The notes under the pieces are model-generated. The model was given only the letters and a program-made list of their open reading frames with translations, was not told the DNA's origin and did not search any database. A stretch of 64,000 bases of DNA from Ceratopteris richardii. Taxonomy: Eukaryota; Streptophyta; Polypodiopsida; Polypodiales; Pteridaceae. Each line of letters opens with the position of its first letter. Position 1 is the stretch's first letter. Of the stretch, positions 44,088 to 55,400 are shown in pieces. The stretch covers positions 133,654,773-133,718,772 of the forward strand of contig CM035412.1 in the NCBI GenBank assembly GCA_020310875.1, written 5' to 3'. Position numbers and translations under genes: made by a program.

Positions 44088-45420
44088 GAGAATGGAATAC
44101 TGAAGCAGAAAGGAAAGGTTTGTGTGCCAGATTCCCGAGATTTGAGAAAGAAAGTCATGCATGATAACCATGATGTTCCCTGCGCAGGACATCCTGGTGT
44201 TGACAAGACAATACAGCTTGTTAGAAGAACATTTTGGTGGCTTGGATTAGCCAGAGATATCCATCCTTATGTTCAACAATGCTTTATGTGTCAAGTCAAC
44301 AAAGCAAAAAGGGTAAAGACACCAGGTCTTTTACATCCTTTACAAGTTCCAGATCATAACTGGGATAGTATATCCATGGACTTCATAGTGGGGTTACCGT
44401 GGACCCAAAGGAAGCGGGATACAATCCTAGTTGTGGTAGATAGACTCAACAAGATGGCTCATTTCTTACCTACACAGTAGACGATAGAAGCTCCACAGGT
44501 AGCGGAGTTGTTTATCCAGAATGTCTTCAGATTGCATGGGTTACCTACATCCATAGTCTCAGATAGGGATGTCAGATTCACAAGACATTTTTGGAAGTTT
44601 TTATTTGACAAACTGAAAGTGTCACTAAAATGAGTAGTGGTGATCATCCACAGACAGATGGTCAGACCAAGAGGGTCAACCAAATTCTAGAGGATATGTT
44701 AAGGGCATATGTTTCTAAGAGACAGACAGATTGGGATAGTTATTTGCCATTAGTAGAGTTTTCTTATAACAATAGACCTCACAAGGTGACTGGAATGTCT
44801 CCTTTTGAGATGAACTATGGCATGAATCCCACTGCTCCCAGTACCATAGGAATGCCTAAGAAATGTCCTAGTGCTTCTGAGTTCTTAACGAATCTCCAAG
44901 CAAACCTTGAAATAGCTAAAGCCAAGATGTAGCACGCAGCTGATAGAACCAAAGAGTATGCTGATAGGAAAAGATCTCCTAGATCCTTTGAGGAAGGAGA
45001 CCGAGTCTTCCTTCAGGTATCGGCTAGATCTACTTCAATGTCCACAGGGAAGTGTAGTAAGCTTTCACCAAGGTATTGTGGACCTTGGAAGATAGTAAAG
45101 AAGTTGAGTGATGTTGCATACCAATTAGAGCTTCCTCCAGATTGCAGAGTCCATCCAGTGTTTCATGTCAGTAAACTAAGAAAGTATATATCTAGGGAAG
45201 ATAATCTAATAGAGGGTATTGTTTCTTTGCAGGAAAGCAATAGAGAAGATCATTCTCCAGACATAATACTAGATAGGAGACAGAAATGGTTAAGGAATCG
45301 TGTCATCCAAGAGTATCTGGTAGCCTGGAGATGATTACCACTTACTGACGCTACTTGGGAATCAGCAGCTCTGGTTCGCAAGTACTTTCCCTCATTGATC
45401 ATTGAGGACAATGATCTTTA
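44088..45420 (+). pseudogene. pol: Gypsy-D integrase and C-terminal domain
   Basis: The zinc module is AGHPGVDKTIQLVRRTFWW with CFMCQVNK. The core has SMDFIVGLP and VSDRDVRF (two D), but the third residue is lost: DGQTKRVNQ has K where E is required. A stop at 44,480 and a frameshift near 44,620 break it. The C-terminus (SPRYCGPWKIV, VHPVFHVSKLRKY, then VIQEYLVAWR and ATWESAALVRKYFP) resembles the chromodomain-type end of plant gypsy integrases. It ends at TAG near 45,420. Confidence 0.9.
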
Positions 45421-45680
45421 GAAGGGGGAGAGAGTGTCAGATATTGGTCTACAGAGACCATTCCATGTGTGTGTGGGACGAGGGCTAGTTAGCCAAGGTC
45501 CTAATCTCGGGGGTATATCCTAAGGTATTTGATGGTTAGTGGGGATGAGTGTTGCATGCTGGCCACATGGCGACGCTAGAACATTCCAGATCAGTGCTAT
45601 TTTAGATACAAGAGGATATCAAAGGATGGGAGGAGAGTGGCACACACATCATTCCTAAGTTTCTTGAGGAAAGCCTCACA
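45421..45680 (+). repeat. Gypsy-D polypurine tract and 3' LTR
   Basis: GAAGGGGGAGAGAG directly precedes the LTR (TGTCAGATATT, 45,435-45,680, 246 bp). Confidence 0.95.
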
Positions 45681-46077
45681 TCATCAAAAGAAACAGGCTC
45701 ATTCTCATCACAGAGACTAGATGCAGCAATCTGATGCAAACGAGGCACTATGAGAGTCTGAACGAGTACGATATGACAAAGGTGAATCTAATTTGCTATA
45801 ACGCAAAGTCTGCACCAGCCATTTTGGCATAGTTTTTGCCTGCTCAATATCAGCTCTCTCATCAACAAGTGCATCATGTAAATCTGCATCAGAAATAGAA
45901 TGATCTGCATCATCATATGAAACCTGCAAAGGTTGAGAAGTTGCCTCATTAGGAACAGCACTAGACTGTCCACCTGTAAAAAGAGGCATCAATGTATCAT
46001 ACATGTCTTTTGGAGCTAACAGATGTCTCCTTAGTACATGAAAGCAATGGCTGAATAGCATCTTCCACAAAGACAAC
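45681..46077 (-). pseudogene. pol: Copia-c integrase-RT linker
   Basis: Minus-strand sequence continuing Copia-c past Gypsy-D: FVEDAIQPLLSCTKETS, GGQSSAVPNEATSQPLQVS, DLHDALVDERADIEQAK, MPKWLVQTL. The match to Copia-a and Copia-b ends exactly at the VVFVEDAI codons, where the ATGCAT tandem repeat begins. The rest of integrase and gag is not in this window. Confidence 0.88.
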
Positions 46078-46598
46078 ATCATACACACATGCATATGCAT
46101 ACACACATGCATATGCATACACACATACACACAAGCATATGCATACAAACATGCATATGCATACACACATGCATATGCATACACACATGCATATGCATAC
46201 ACACATGCATATGCATATACACATGCATGCATATGCATACACACATACACAATGCATATGCATACACACATACACAATGCATATGCATACACACAATGCA
46301 TATGCATACACACAATGCATATGCATACAAACATGCATATGCATACACACATAAACACATGCATATGCATACACACATGCATATACATACACACATACAT
46401 ACACACATGCATATGCATACACACATGCATATGCATACACACAATGCATATGCATACACACATGCATATGCATACACACATGCATATGCATACAAACATA
46501 CATATGCATACACACATACACACATGCATATGCATACACACATGCATATGCATACACACATGCATATGCATACACACATGCATATGCATACACACATG
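46078..46598. repeat. 18-bp palindromic tandem repeat, left part
   Basis: About 25-28 units of ACACACATGCATATGCAT and close variants (ACAAACATGCATATGCAT, ACACACAATGCATATGCAT, and longer units with extra ACACAT). The half ATGCATATGCAT is its own reverse complement. Frames that read as Cys-Met-His-Met-His repeats come only from this array. Gypsy-C interrupts it; it resumes at 63,857. Confidence 0.95.
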
Positions 46599-47247
46599 TG
46601 TTGCTCTAGCACAATGGTGAGAACCACGTTAAGAAGCTTCACCTCCTTAATGTCAATCCGCGGAAGAGATAGGAGTGATATGAAGATCGTGAACGTGAGA
46701 TGATGTGAGAGTGAAGGTGAGAAGCACAAAGATGTACACACACATACACACACACAATGAAGAGACAAGCAAGACACAATGGAAGGTCGGAAATTAGCTC
46801 TATTACTCAAGAACACTATTACAAGCTCACACTAGCTCTAAGCTCACACTAGCCAACATGAACCAACCTCAAAAATGAGCTCTCTAGCTCTTTTTATAGT
46901 TTCTAGACTAGTTTTGATCGGTTTCACATCTAGTGACCGGCCTAGTTAAAAAATAGGTCCTAGAGGCTATTTGGAAGGGTAAACGATGTCTAAAAATAAC
47001 GAAAATTGGTACGAGCATTCTACCTAAGCTCCTCAAGCTCGAGGACTCCTCGGCTTGCACAAAATGGAGCTATGAATTAGAAAATGGGATTTTGTCTATA
47101 TTACATATGTTACAAGAGTGATGAAAATCACTGTTGGATGTTTGAAGAGGTAATAAAAACATAGTTGTTTGAAAAAATGATCCGACTGGCTCCCTGCTCC
47201 GTCTTTACATGCTTCCACGTCGTCTGTGCCTCCGACTGCTTCCAACA
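46599..47247 (-). repeat. Gypsy-C 3' LTR
   Basis: 649 bp, plus-strand TGTTGCTCTAGC to CTTCCAACA. It also encodes the end of the accessory ORF. Confidence 0.95.
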
Positions 47248-50200
47248 CCCCCCTCCCTCTCGCTTCTGTCGTCCTCGACAGAACCTTGTTGTGTGGTCTG
47301 CCGGATGTAGTTTTGTAGGAGGTCGTGAGCGAGGGTGTGCTCAAATACTCGAATGCCTCGGGCCAGATCAGCCTCGAGTTTCTCCCAGTCGATTGGTTGC
47401 GGTTCGTCGGGTGGCGGTAGTTGATAGTGCGCGGAATAAACCATTCGCTCGCAGGCAAAAAGTTGCAATAAATGTGTGGGTCTGCTGATGAATACCTCGG
47501 AATGGTATTCCCAAAATCCGGTGGTGAACATCTCTTCAAATGTTTGCTTGTAGCACGCCGGTAGGTATTTTATTCTACAGTGCCAGGCATAACACACCCG
47601 GAGCGATGGCGTTGTGCTCATGTCATATACTAGATCAAAGTTACCATGCTCAAATCCCGGGGTGTTTACATGCGGTGCCTTGAAGCGTCGGAAGACTTTA
47701 AATATCATTTGCATCATGTCAAAAATTTTGACAGTCATATGCGCTGCGATATCATCCATGTGCTTCAGGCGAGGGAGCCAGTGACGGATTGTAGCCATCA
47801 TATAGCCAACAATGGGTAACTCGGTGGGCGGCTTGAAGTAGGGGTAATTCAGCCAATCCTGACACTGCCTATTGTTTTGTACTTTGATAGCGAATGCAGT
47901 CCAGGAGCGGCGTCGTGGTACTGGTCCCCAGCAAGGATTATACTTTAAATGTAAAGGCGCTTTCACCCATGTGCTCATCATTTCTGGGTACTTCTGGAGT
48001 AGATCCTTGCGCCAATCAGGTTGATGGATCTCTCCTCTTTGCGCATTTGGTGGCAAGTTCGCCGGCTCGAATTGTGTAGCATGCGTGGGTTTCATGCCGG
48101 TTTCTTTCTCTATAGCTAGCTGATATTCAGCCATTAACATGAAGTACGGTTTATACTGCAGCTCATGCCCAGATATATAGCGTCGGGGGGCTAAATGAGC
48201 AAAGAAAGGGGATTGTAAGATTCTCTCTTCAATCATGGCCATGGCATGTAACTCTGCCTCTACTCTGGCTGAATGTGTCGTTCCAAGTTCCTCAATCGTT
48301 TTCATCCACGCGGGGGTAGGAAGTTCATAGGTCATCTGGCCTTCGGCCGTGACTCGTCCGCTTGAGATGGGTATTGGCTCGTATGCTTCTTCAAACGTTT
48401 CCTCCACCGAAATGGTTATGTTCTCGTCGTCCGCTGGGATCTCCGGTGGGGAGTCAGGCCCTGGTGGTGCTTCGTATACATCTATGCGTGATTGGAGAGT
48501 GGCTACCTGGGTCCGTAATGCGTTGAGTTCTTCTAAGATTCCAAGAGCAGGGTCCACAGGTTCTGGTAATTCTGCTGCTACTTGTACTTGTTGTGGTGCC
48601 GGTTCTCTGAGCTGTAGTAGCTTGTGATCTTCCTTTAACTTCTGATGCTCTTCGTTCATCCGATCATAGTCCTCTAGCAATCTCACGTGATCCTCTAGCA
48701 ACATCTGCATTGATTCGTGTGGGATTGCCTTGAATCTGCTAGGACTTAAGGGTTGTTCTGGATGGTCCAATGCCGCTTCCAAATTCTCTCTATTCTGCTC
48801 TTGGAGTCTTTGGTTCTCCTCTTTTGCTGCGGCTAGGTGCCTCCTGAGTAAGCCCATATTCCTGGTCAGCGTCGCGTTCCTAATTGTTTGGGCTCGAAGC
48901 AGATTGTCCAGATCAGCAGTGGCTTCTTTTGTTTTCTCTTCACTTTCTAGCTCTAGCTTATGATATGCCTCTCTTAGTTCTTGGTATCGCGTGTTCAAAG
49001 AGGCATTCTCGATTGATAATGAATTAAGCTGCGACTGTAATTCATTTGTCGTCCTCTGCAGCTGTTGATAGTTGTTGCCAAGAGATGCAAACTCATCTCG
49101 TACTTGCGTCATGCATGTGAACATTTGTTGAAGTGCAGTGTCTATGGTTGGCGATAATAGTAATGGAGTGCTAAGTGAGGATGCAGTGGAAGTAGATGCA
49201 GCGGGAATGGGGAATGGGGTTGGGAAGGTGGATGCAGTGGTGATCGTGGAAAATTGTGACGTACCTAAATATGATGGTGTTGTGAGTGGAGTGGGTGCTG
49301 GTGCGGTGGGTGGTGAGATGTTCATGTCACTGGACGTGTCAAGTGCGGTGACTGTGAAAAGCGGTGTGTATGGGGGTGGTTGTGTAGGTGTGAAGACGAG
49401 ATTTACAAATGTGGAGTAATTTACAGGGGGGATGGCTGGAGCAGCTTGGTGAAAAGGGGAAATAGGGGTTATAGTGGGTTGGGGAGGTGAAACTGGTGAG
49501 AAGGTTAGTGGGGTTAGAAAGGTGAAAGGGTGTCTTAAAGGTGGGGGGAAGGATGGGAAGGATGAAGGGATGAAGGGGTTAACATGTAGACGAGGTGGGG
49601 TGGGTGCGGGCATGGTGGCATGAATGGGCAGGGCAAAGGCTGTGGCTATGTTGCCATGGGCTGGTGTGGCTGTTGGAGGAGCAGGTGGGTGTGCAGGGGA
49701 TACACGATGGGTTGGTGAAACATGAGGTGAGAGAGGAGTAGAAGGTGTGGATGTTATTTCAAGGACAGTGGTAGTATGTACAACGGTAGTACGTGGTGGG
49801 GAGTCGACTAGGATAGCTTCTTCTGTGAAGGATCTTTCCGGACGTAGGCGTGCATCTTGCGCCTGGTGGGATGATTGCGCACCTACCGGAACTGGAATAT
49901 ATTCCCCGGGCTTCGATAACAGGCGAACTCTGCGAGGGTCATATTGGGGAAGTGGCTTCCTTTGCAAATATCTCAGTGCCTCGACCGGGCCAATGGATTT
50001 GACCAGTTCTCTGAACCCTCTGATGTAGACTTCTTCAAACCCTCCGGAGATGAGTTCTTGTTCGATTATGGTTTGGCTCTCTTCTTCAGTCAATTTCTTC
50101 CGTGCCCAGACTTTCTCCATCGTACAATATAATTTCTTGATTGCCAGCGTGTAGGCTGCTGCTTCAAAAGTCTCTTCTTCATGCGTGCTGGTGTCACCGT

Positions 50201-51704
50201 GTGCATCGGTTTGTTGGCCTTGGCCATCTGTCTGTCCTTGTTCTTGGGAATCATGCGTGCCCTGGCTGGCTTCATCGTCACCTTCATCGTCATCGGTGGC
50301 TGTTCTTTCGTCATCAGAGCTCGACACAACTTGTCCCTGTGGCTGATCCCGCGGTGTGGTAGGGTAGCTGGGGCGTTCATATTCTTGAGAGAACATCTGT
50401 GCCTCTGAAAACTGGAACTCATTTGAGAATGCATCAGGCATTTCAAAATCGAATGTTGTGTTTATTGGTTCTGCCTCCATGTGTGGTAATGGGAAAGAAA
50501 AGGCTTCCGCACCAATAGTGGTGGGAGCTTCTGCTGTCGTGGTGGTGGGTTCTGTGGTTGTAGTTGCCTGAGGTGCAACGGTACTAGTAGTGCCCTCCGT
50601 TACCACTGGTCGAGATAACCTTATTCGAATGGGTTGTACTGTGGGAGCGGCTTCTGTCGGTGATCGCTCTGGAGAGGGTTGTGGTGATGGTGACTCTGGC
50701 ACTTGAAGGCAAGGAATAGTGCCTCTCATGCGCTTACCTGCCCGTGCTCTGCTGGGCTTCCTGGCTTTCTTCGTCGTCCCTTTGAATGCCTTCAGCTCTT
50801 CTCCTGTTAATGCATGTTCAATTGGCAAGTCATAAGCCAAGCACATATAAACAATTCTTGTCACCGCACAACATCCATTAAGCACTTTCTTTCGTTCCCA
50901 TCTGTGTTGTGCCAAATACATTTGATCAATGATCCAACTCGCCAGATCGACAGTCTGAGGTCTGGTACAGGCTAAGTACAATCCAAACCATATTCTTTTA
51001 TGTGGCATGGTGAATCTGTCCTGAGCGGGGAATGCGAAGTGTTGCATGCATATCCGTAGCGGCTTTGACAGCTCAGGTGTAATTGTTGAGATCTCCTCCC
51101 ACTTAGTGACATCCCCACGTTTCATAGGGTCTGGAACTAATCTTTCTCGATCTGTGGGCGTGTGGGTTCCATGAATCTTGATGGCAGCTCTGATTAAATC
51201 CTTCGAGAGATAAAACCTTTTGTAAGGTGGATCATCCACTAAAGACGGCAAAATAAAAGTTCCAGGGATATCCTTATTCTCTGAGGCCATCAAAGTAGTG
51301 ATTAAATAATAACACCTATAAAAGTCAGGTTTGGGCAGAGGATCACTGAAATACTCCGTGAAGCCGGCTCTGGCCCAAACATGAGTTAAGTCCTGGGTGT
51401 TCTGTAGGCCTTCGAACTCTCTGGAGAAGAATTGGTATTTTCCCCAAGTGCGGTCATCAAACGTCAAATTAGATTCAAATATAAAATCCGCATCCGCTAA
51501 GGGTCCTGCAAGTCCCTAAAACCAGTGAGAGTTACGGTGTATCTTTTCTGTGTAGCCCATAGGTGGGTTATCGATCGTCATGGGCCCTGGAAATCCTTGG
51601 AATTCTGGCGGTGGAGTAGTCGGGTGGGATTCTGCTCGTAAAACAGTGAGGGGCGCTGCAGCTACACTGGGGCCTGCTCCTGATGGTCCTTCGTCGGTTT
51701 GCAT
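47205..51704 (-). pseudogene. Gypsy-C accessory ORF, about 1,500 codons, one internal TAG
   Basis: ATG at 51,704 (MQTDEGPSGAGPS) opens 62 codons to TAG at 51,516-51,518; the same frame then runs on unbroken to TAA at 47,205. Region order: an N-terminal globular part of about 230 residues (FDDRTWGKYQFFSREF, RIWFGLYLACTRP), a basic patch (KKARKPSRARAGKRMRG), an acidic Gln-rich stretch, a long Pro/Thr/Ser-rich part (about 49,150-49,850), a heptad-rich coiled coil (about 48,560-49,150), a second globular part (48,200-47,300, with RHWLPRLKHMDDIAAHM) and an Arg-rich tail (SSRRHRRRGSM). I see no signal peptide or membrane segment, so it does not look like an envelope. The N-terminal part faintly recalls the plant transposon-associated domain PF20167; I cannot confirm this. 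Function unknown. Confidence 0.75.
47248..47263 (-). other. Gypsy-C polypurine tract
   Basis: The minus-strand GCGAGAGGGAGGGGGG ends exactly at the LTR start. These bases are also codons of the accessory frame (SEREGGV). Confidence 0.9.
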
Positions 51705-52407
51705 GATGACTGGTGTGCTAATGAGAAAGATCTGCTACAAAAGATTAACACATTAGCATGGAAATTAATTATGATCCCATTAAAGTGAGACCGCAATCCC
51801 TTTCCATAACTGATGCGTAACCCGTGTAGCCAAGTGCTGTGATGTGATGGATGCAATGCTTCTTGCAGCACTAGTGCAGGTCTCTAGACACCTACACGTT
51901 TCAGATTATGCATACATTTCTTGATGAGATGAGATTACGAATGATGTGTGATGATGGTGGGTGAATTTATACAAGGTTTAAAGGTTAGTGATTTATTACA
52001 AGGTTGTATGTTAGTCGGGGGGTAGTTTTGTTAGACAATGGGTTAGGGGAAGACGGTTGGACACGCTTCGGTATCCATTTCCTAAGAGTCTTTGAGTGGG
52101 TGGTGGGTTTCTGCTGAGGGGCAAAAGGTAGTATCGGGTGTGGTGGTATTGAGGGATGGAAAGATTTGTGAGGGGTATATATTACATGGCTTAAGGGTTG
52201 AGCTATGATACATGGTTTGGGTACCCAAATCTGCGTGGATGTGGGTCTATGGGTAAGATATTTCTTGGCGATCCAAATTTGTCGAATGCTCGGACCTGTA
52301 GAAGAAGGTCGAGGGAATGGTGGATACTGATTCTATTTCTGCCCTGTCTTTTTCTTGTCGATCTCTGCTTGGTTGGAGTTCTTCGGTGCTTTTTGTCCTT
52401 TTGGCAC
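51705..52407 (-). other. Spacer between gag-pol and accessory ORF, with candidate 3' splice site
   Basis: About 700 bp without a supported gene. Just before the accessory ATG the minus strand has TGTGTTAATCTTTTGTAG (AG at 51,735-51,736), a pyrimidine-rich stretch ending in TAG with a possible branch-point TTAAT. This would suit a spliced subgenomic mRNA starting in the LTR. It is inferred only. Confidence 0.4.
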
Positions 52408-55400
52408 CTATATTTGTCTGGTGCCGCTTCCTTTGGGTGGCCTAGACTGCTTCTCTTGTTGTGTCTTCTGATACTGCCGTCGGTCTGGGTTCCTTCGTCG
52501 TGGTTGACTCTGTTGTGGTTGAGGTTGAGAGGTCGGATGGACGCTCTGCTTTGGAAAAGAAGGGAGTTCCAACACTTGCGTGACCTGCCCATTACGAAGT
52601 GATTCATTCTTTAACTTTAATCTAAGCCAGTCCGCAACAAGTTTGGAAGGATGAGCACCGCAGGGTGTTGTGCTCATATGGGCGCTGATGCAACCCACCT
52701 GACCGCTGATTGTGTCCATCTGCCCTAGCGGTTGGGTAGCTGCCCCTTCTAGTTTGCAGGAAGTCCCAGGGAAGATCTCCTGTCGTCCTTCTGATTGACA
52801 ACTGTCCATAGCCAAGCCCGAGTGGGTTGGTGTAGACGTAACGTGACTGAGCTGATCAAAGATCTTCCGGTCTTCCGTCGCATGTGTTTCATAGGGTCTA
52901 GGGTTACAACCGCTAGGCGGAATGCCATTAGGGAAGTCAAGCGGTATCACTCGCTTCTGCTCTAAGGTTCCAATCTGTAAGGAGCCTTGTCTAAGATTTA
53001 GGTCCACTGAGTGATCGTATAGCCAATCTTGGCCAAGGATTAGGGGTTCTATCAGGTCGTCATCATGGCACACTAGTAGCTTTGCTGTCATGGTCATATC
53101 CTTAATGAGGATAGGAAGGTCCACATCACCCATGCAAGGGGTTTCCATGCCTCCTAGCCCTATGAGGTATGCCTCAATTGGCCGCATTTCTATTCCTGAA
53201 TCCTTATAGTGGGACCATCTAATCGCACTAGTCGCAACACCTGAGTCAATTAAAGCCCTGAGTTCTTGGCAAGGGTTGCCGTGCTCTAGCCTAACTGTAA
53301 TGAATGGTCTCCTGTCCACTATGCTAGGATGAGTGGTTGACTTTACTTGACACATGGCCATGGGATATCTGGGGGATGTTTCCAGATGGTTATAATGTTC
53401 TCTCCCTAGTCCTTGTCTTCTTAGCTTCATGCGCTTAATGCGTTCTATGGCTTCTGCCTGAGCTTCAGCTCGTATTCTGTTTTCTTCCTCCTTACGCTTC
53501 TTTGCCAATGTGAGTCGTCTAAGCATATCCTCAGTAAGAGGTTCTTGATATAACCTGACTCTACAGCCACTAATGTAATTAGGCATTATATCTCCTTCTA
53601 AGGTGGCTAACTGTACTGCTCCACTTGTTGAGAGTCTGTTAATGATCATAGGTCCATAACCTCGCTTTTCTAACTTCCGTGCGTGCTGTTTCAGCGTATA
53701 CACTAGAACTAAATCTCCTTCTTTTAAGCCTTTATCTTTCACATGTGCATCAAAATATGCTTTCTGTCGCTTCTTCGCTGCGTATATTCCTACTGCTGCC
53801 TTTAGCTTGGTTTCTCCTAATCGTTCCAAGTCCATTATTCTCGCTGATAATTCATGGCCGGTCCAATGATGTTCTTGTGCAACCTTAAGGGTCGGTATCA
53901 AGAAGTCCAAAGGAAGCACTGCATTCTGACCAAAAACCATCTGAAAGGGAGTTGCATTGAGTACGATCTTGTAGGCCACTCTATATGCCCAAACAGCGTG
54001 GTGTAACTGTTTGTCCCAATCTGAACGTTTGTTGTTCACGAGTTTCGTCAGTACGTTACAAAGTATCTTGTTAGTGCTTTCAGCCTGACCATTGGCTTGA
54101 GGATGATATGGTGCAAATTTCTTGTGAATCACCATAAAATCCTGTAACAAATATTCAATGACTTGGTTTAGAAAGTGAGTGCCTCGATCGCTCACTAACT
54201 CTATAGGCAATCCATATCTTGTAAAGACATTTTCAAATAAGAATTTTGCAGTCATGTGAGCATCATTCTTTTTTGTGGCTTTTGCCTCTACCCATTTGGT
54301 TAGATAATCTGTGGCAACAATAATGTATTCCGCATGTGTACCTTTTGCAAGGGGGTTGATGGGTCCTACAAAGTCTATACCCCACTTTGAAAAGGCACGT
54401 CTGCCCATCATGGGTTTCAATGGCATTTCATCTCTGCGAGTAGGAAACTGAGTTCTTTGGCACACGTCACATCTCTTTACATAGGTATGTGCATCCATGT
54501 GAAGAGTGGGCCACCATAATCCTGCAAAGAGGATGGCTTTGACTATCCTATCGGGTCCAAAATGACCTCCTGCAACACCTTGGTGTGCGGTCTCTAGTAT
54601 GCTCAGATAATCGCTCTCATGAACACATTGTCTCAGATATCCATCTCGTCCTCTTTTGTATAAATTATCGCCAATAAGTGAATAGTCTTGAGCTTCCTGC
54701 TCTAGACTGCGTTGTCGAGCTAAGGTCATGCCTTGAGGGAATGTGTTCGTCCTCAAGTATGTCACTAAAGGTTCACTCCAGTCTGGTGTGAGAGACACAT
54801 GATATAATGTAGCATGTTCTACTGGTGGTCTTTCACAACAAACATTGCATTCCTTACACAACCTGTGGACATCTGCTTCCATCGTAGGCCAATATACTCC
54901 CAATCTCTGCAGAGTCTGTGATGTTCGATGTTTTGAATGATGTTGCTTTAGTGCACCTACGTGTGCTAATTGCAACCAATTCGCATGTTCTGATTCATCT
55001 ACACAACAAGCAAGAATCTTTTGATTATCCTGTTTATATATGCTTCCTGCCATTATTTGGTATCTCTGAGACTTGGTAATCTCTCCTTCTTTGATCTTTA
55101 TCCTAGGACTCTTGGGTCCGTATGTCAGAATAGGGACTATAGGCTTAGCCCATTCTGGTGCTATCTCAAGGTTAAACAAGTATGCATCTGGTAATTCATC
55201 CGCTACTCCTTGAGGAGCTTCTCCTGAGGTTAATCTTGAAAGGTGGTCAGCTCTAAGATGCGTCTTTCCTTTCCTGACTACCACTTCAAAATCATACTCC
55301 ATGAGTAGTAGAAACCAGCGTATTAGTCGTTCTGTGTTACATGGTTTGTTGACTAAGTACAATAGTGCTTGATGATCTGTAAAGAACTTGAATTTGTTGG

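Larger units (their letters stand above)
39152..45680 (+). mobile_element. Gypsy-D, Ty3/gypsy retrotransposon
   Basis: 6,529 bp, flanked by perfect TCATC repeats (39,147-39,151 and 45,681-45,685). LTRs of 244 and 246 bp start TGTCAGA and end CCTCACA. Initiator-Met primer site, 1.4-kb leader, gag, protease, RT, RNase H and integrase follow in order. By eye the LTRs differ at about ten sites plus an indel, so this copy is older than Gypsy-C. It has stops, frameshifts and lost catalytic residues. It interrupts Copia-c between integrase and RT. Confidence 0.96.

Noticed and set aside
45717-46816. Long Cys-Met-His-Met-His frames on both strands
   Set aside because: Produced by the 18-bp ATGCAT tandem repeat, whose unit length is a multiple of three; no gene.
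47894-50446. Several plus-strand frames opposite the accessory ORF
   Set aside because: Antisense shadows of a long biased coding frame; none has family motifs.
47205-51704. Envelope protein call for the Gypsy-C accessory ORF
   Set aside because: Position fits an envelope-like gene, but no signal peptide, membrane segment or glycoprotein-like Cys pattern is visible.
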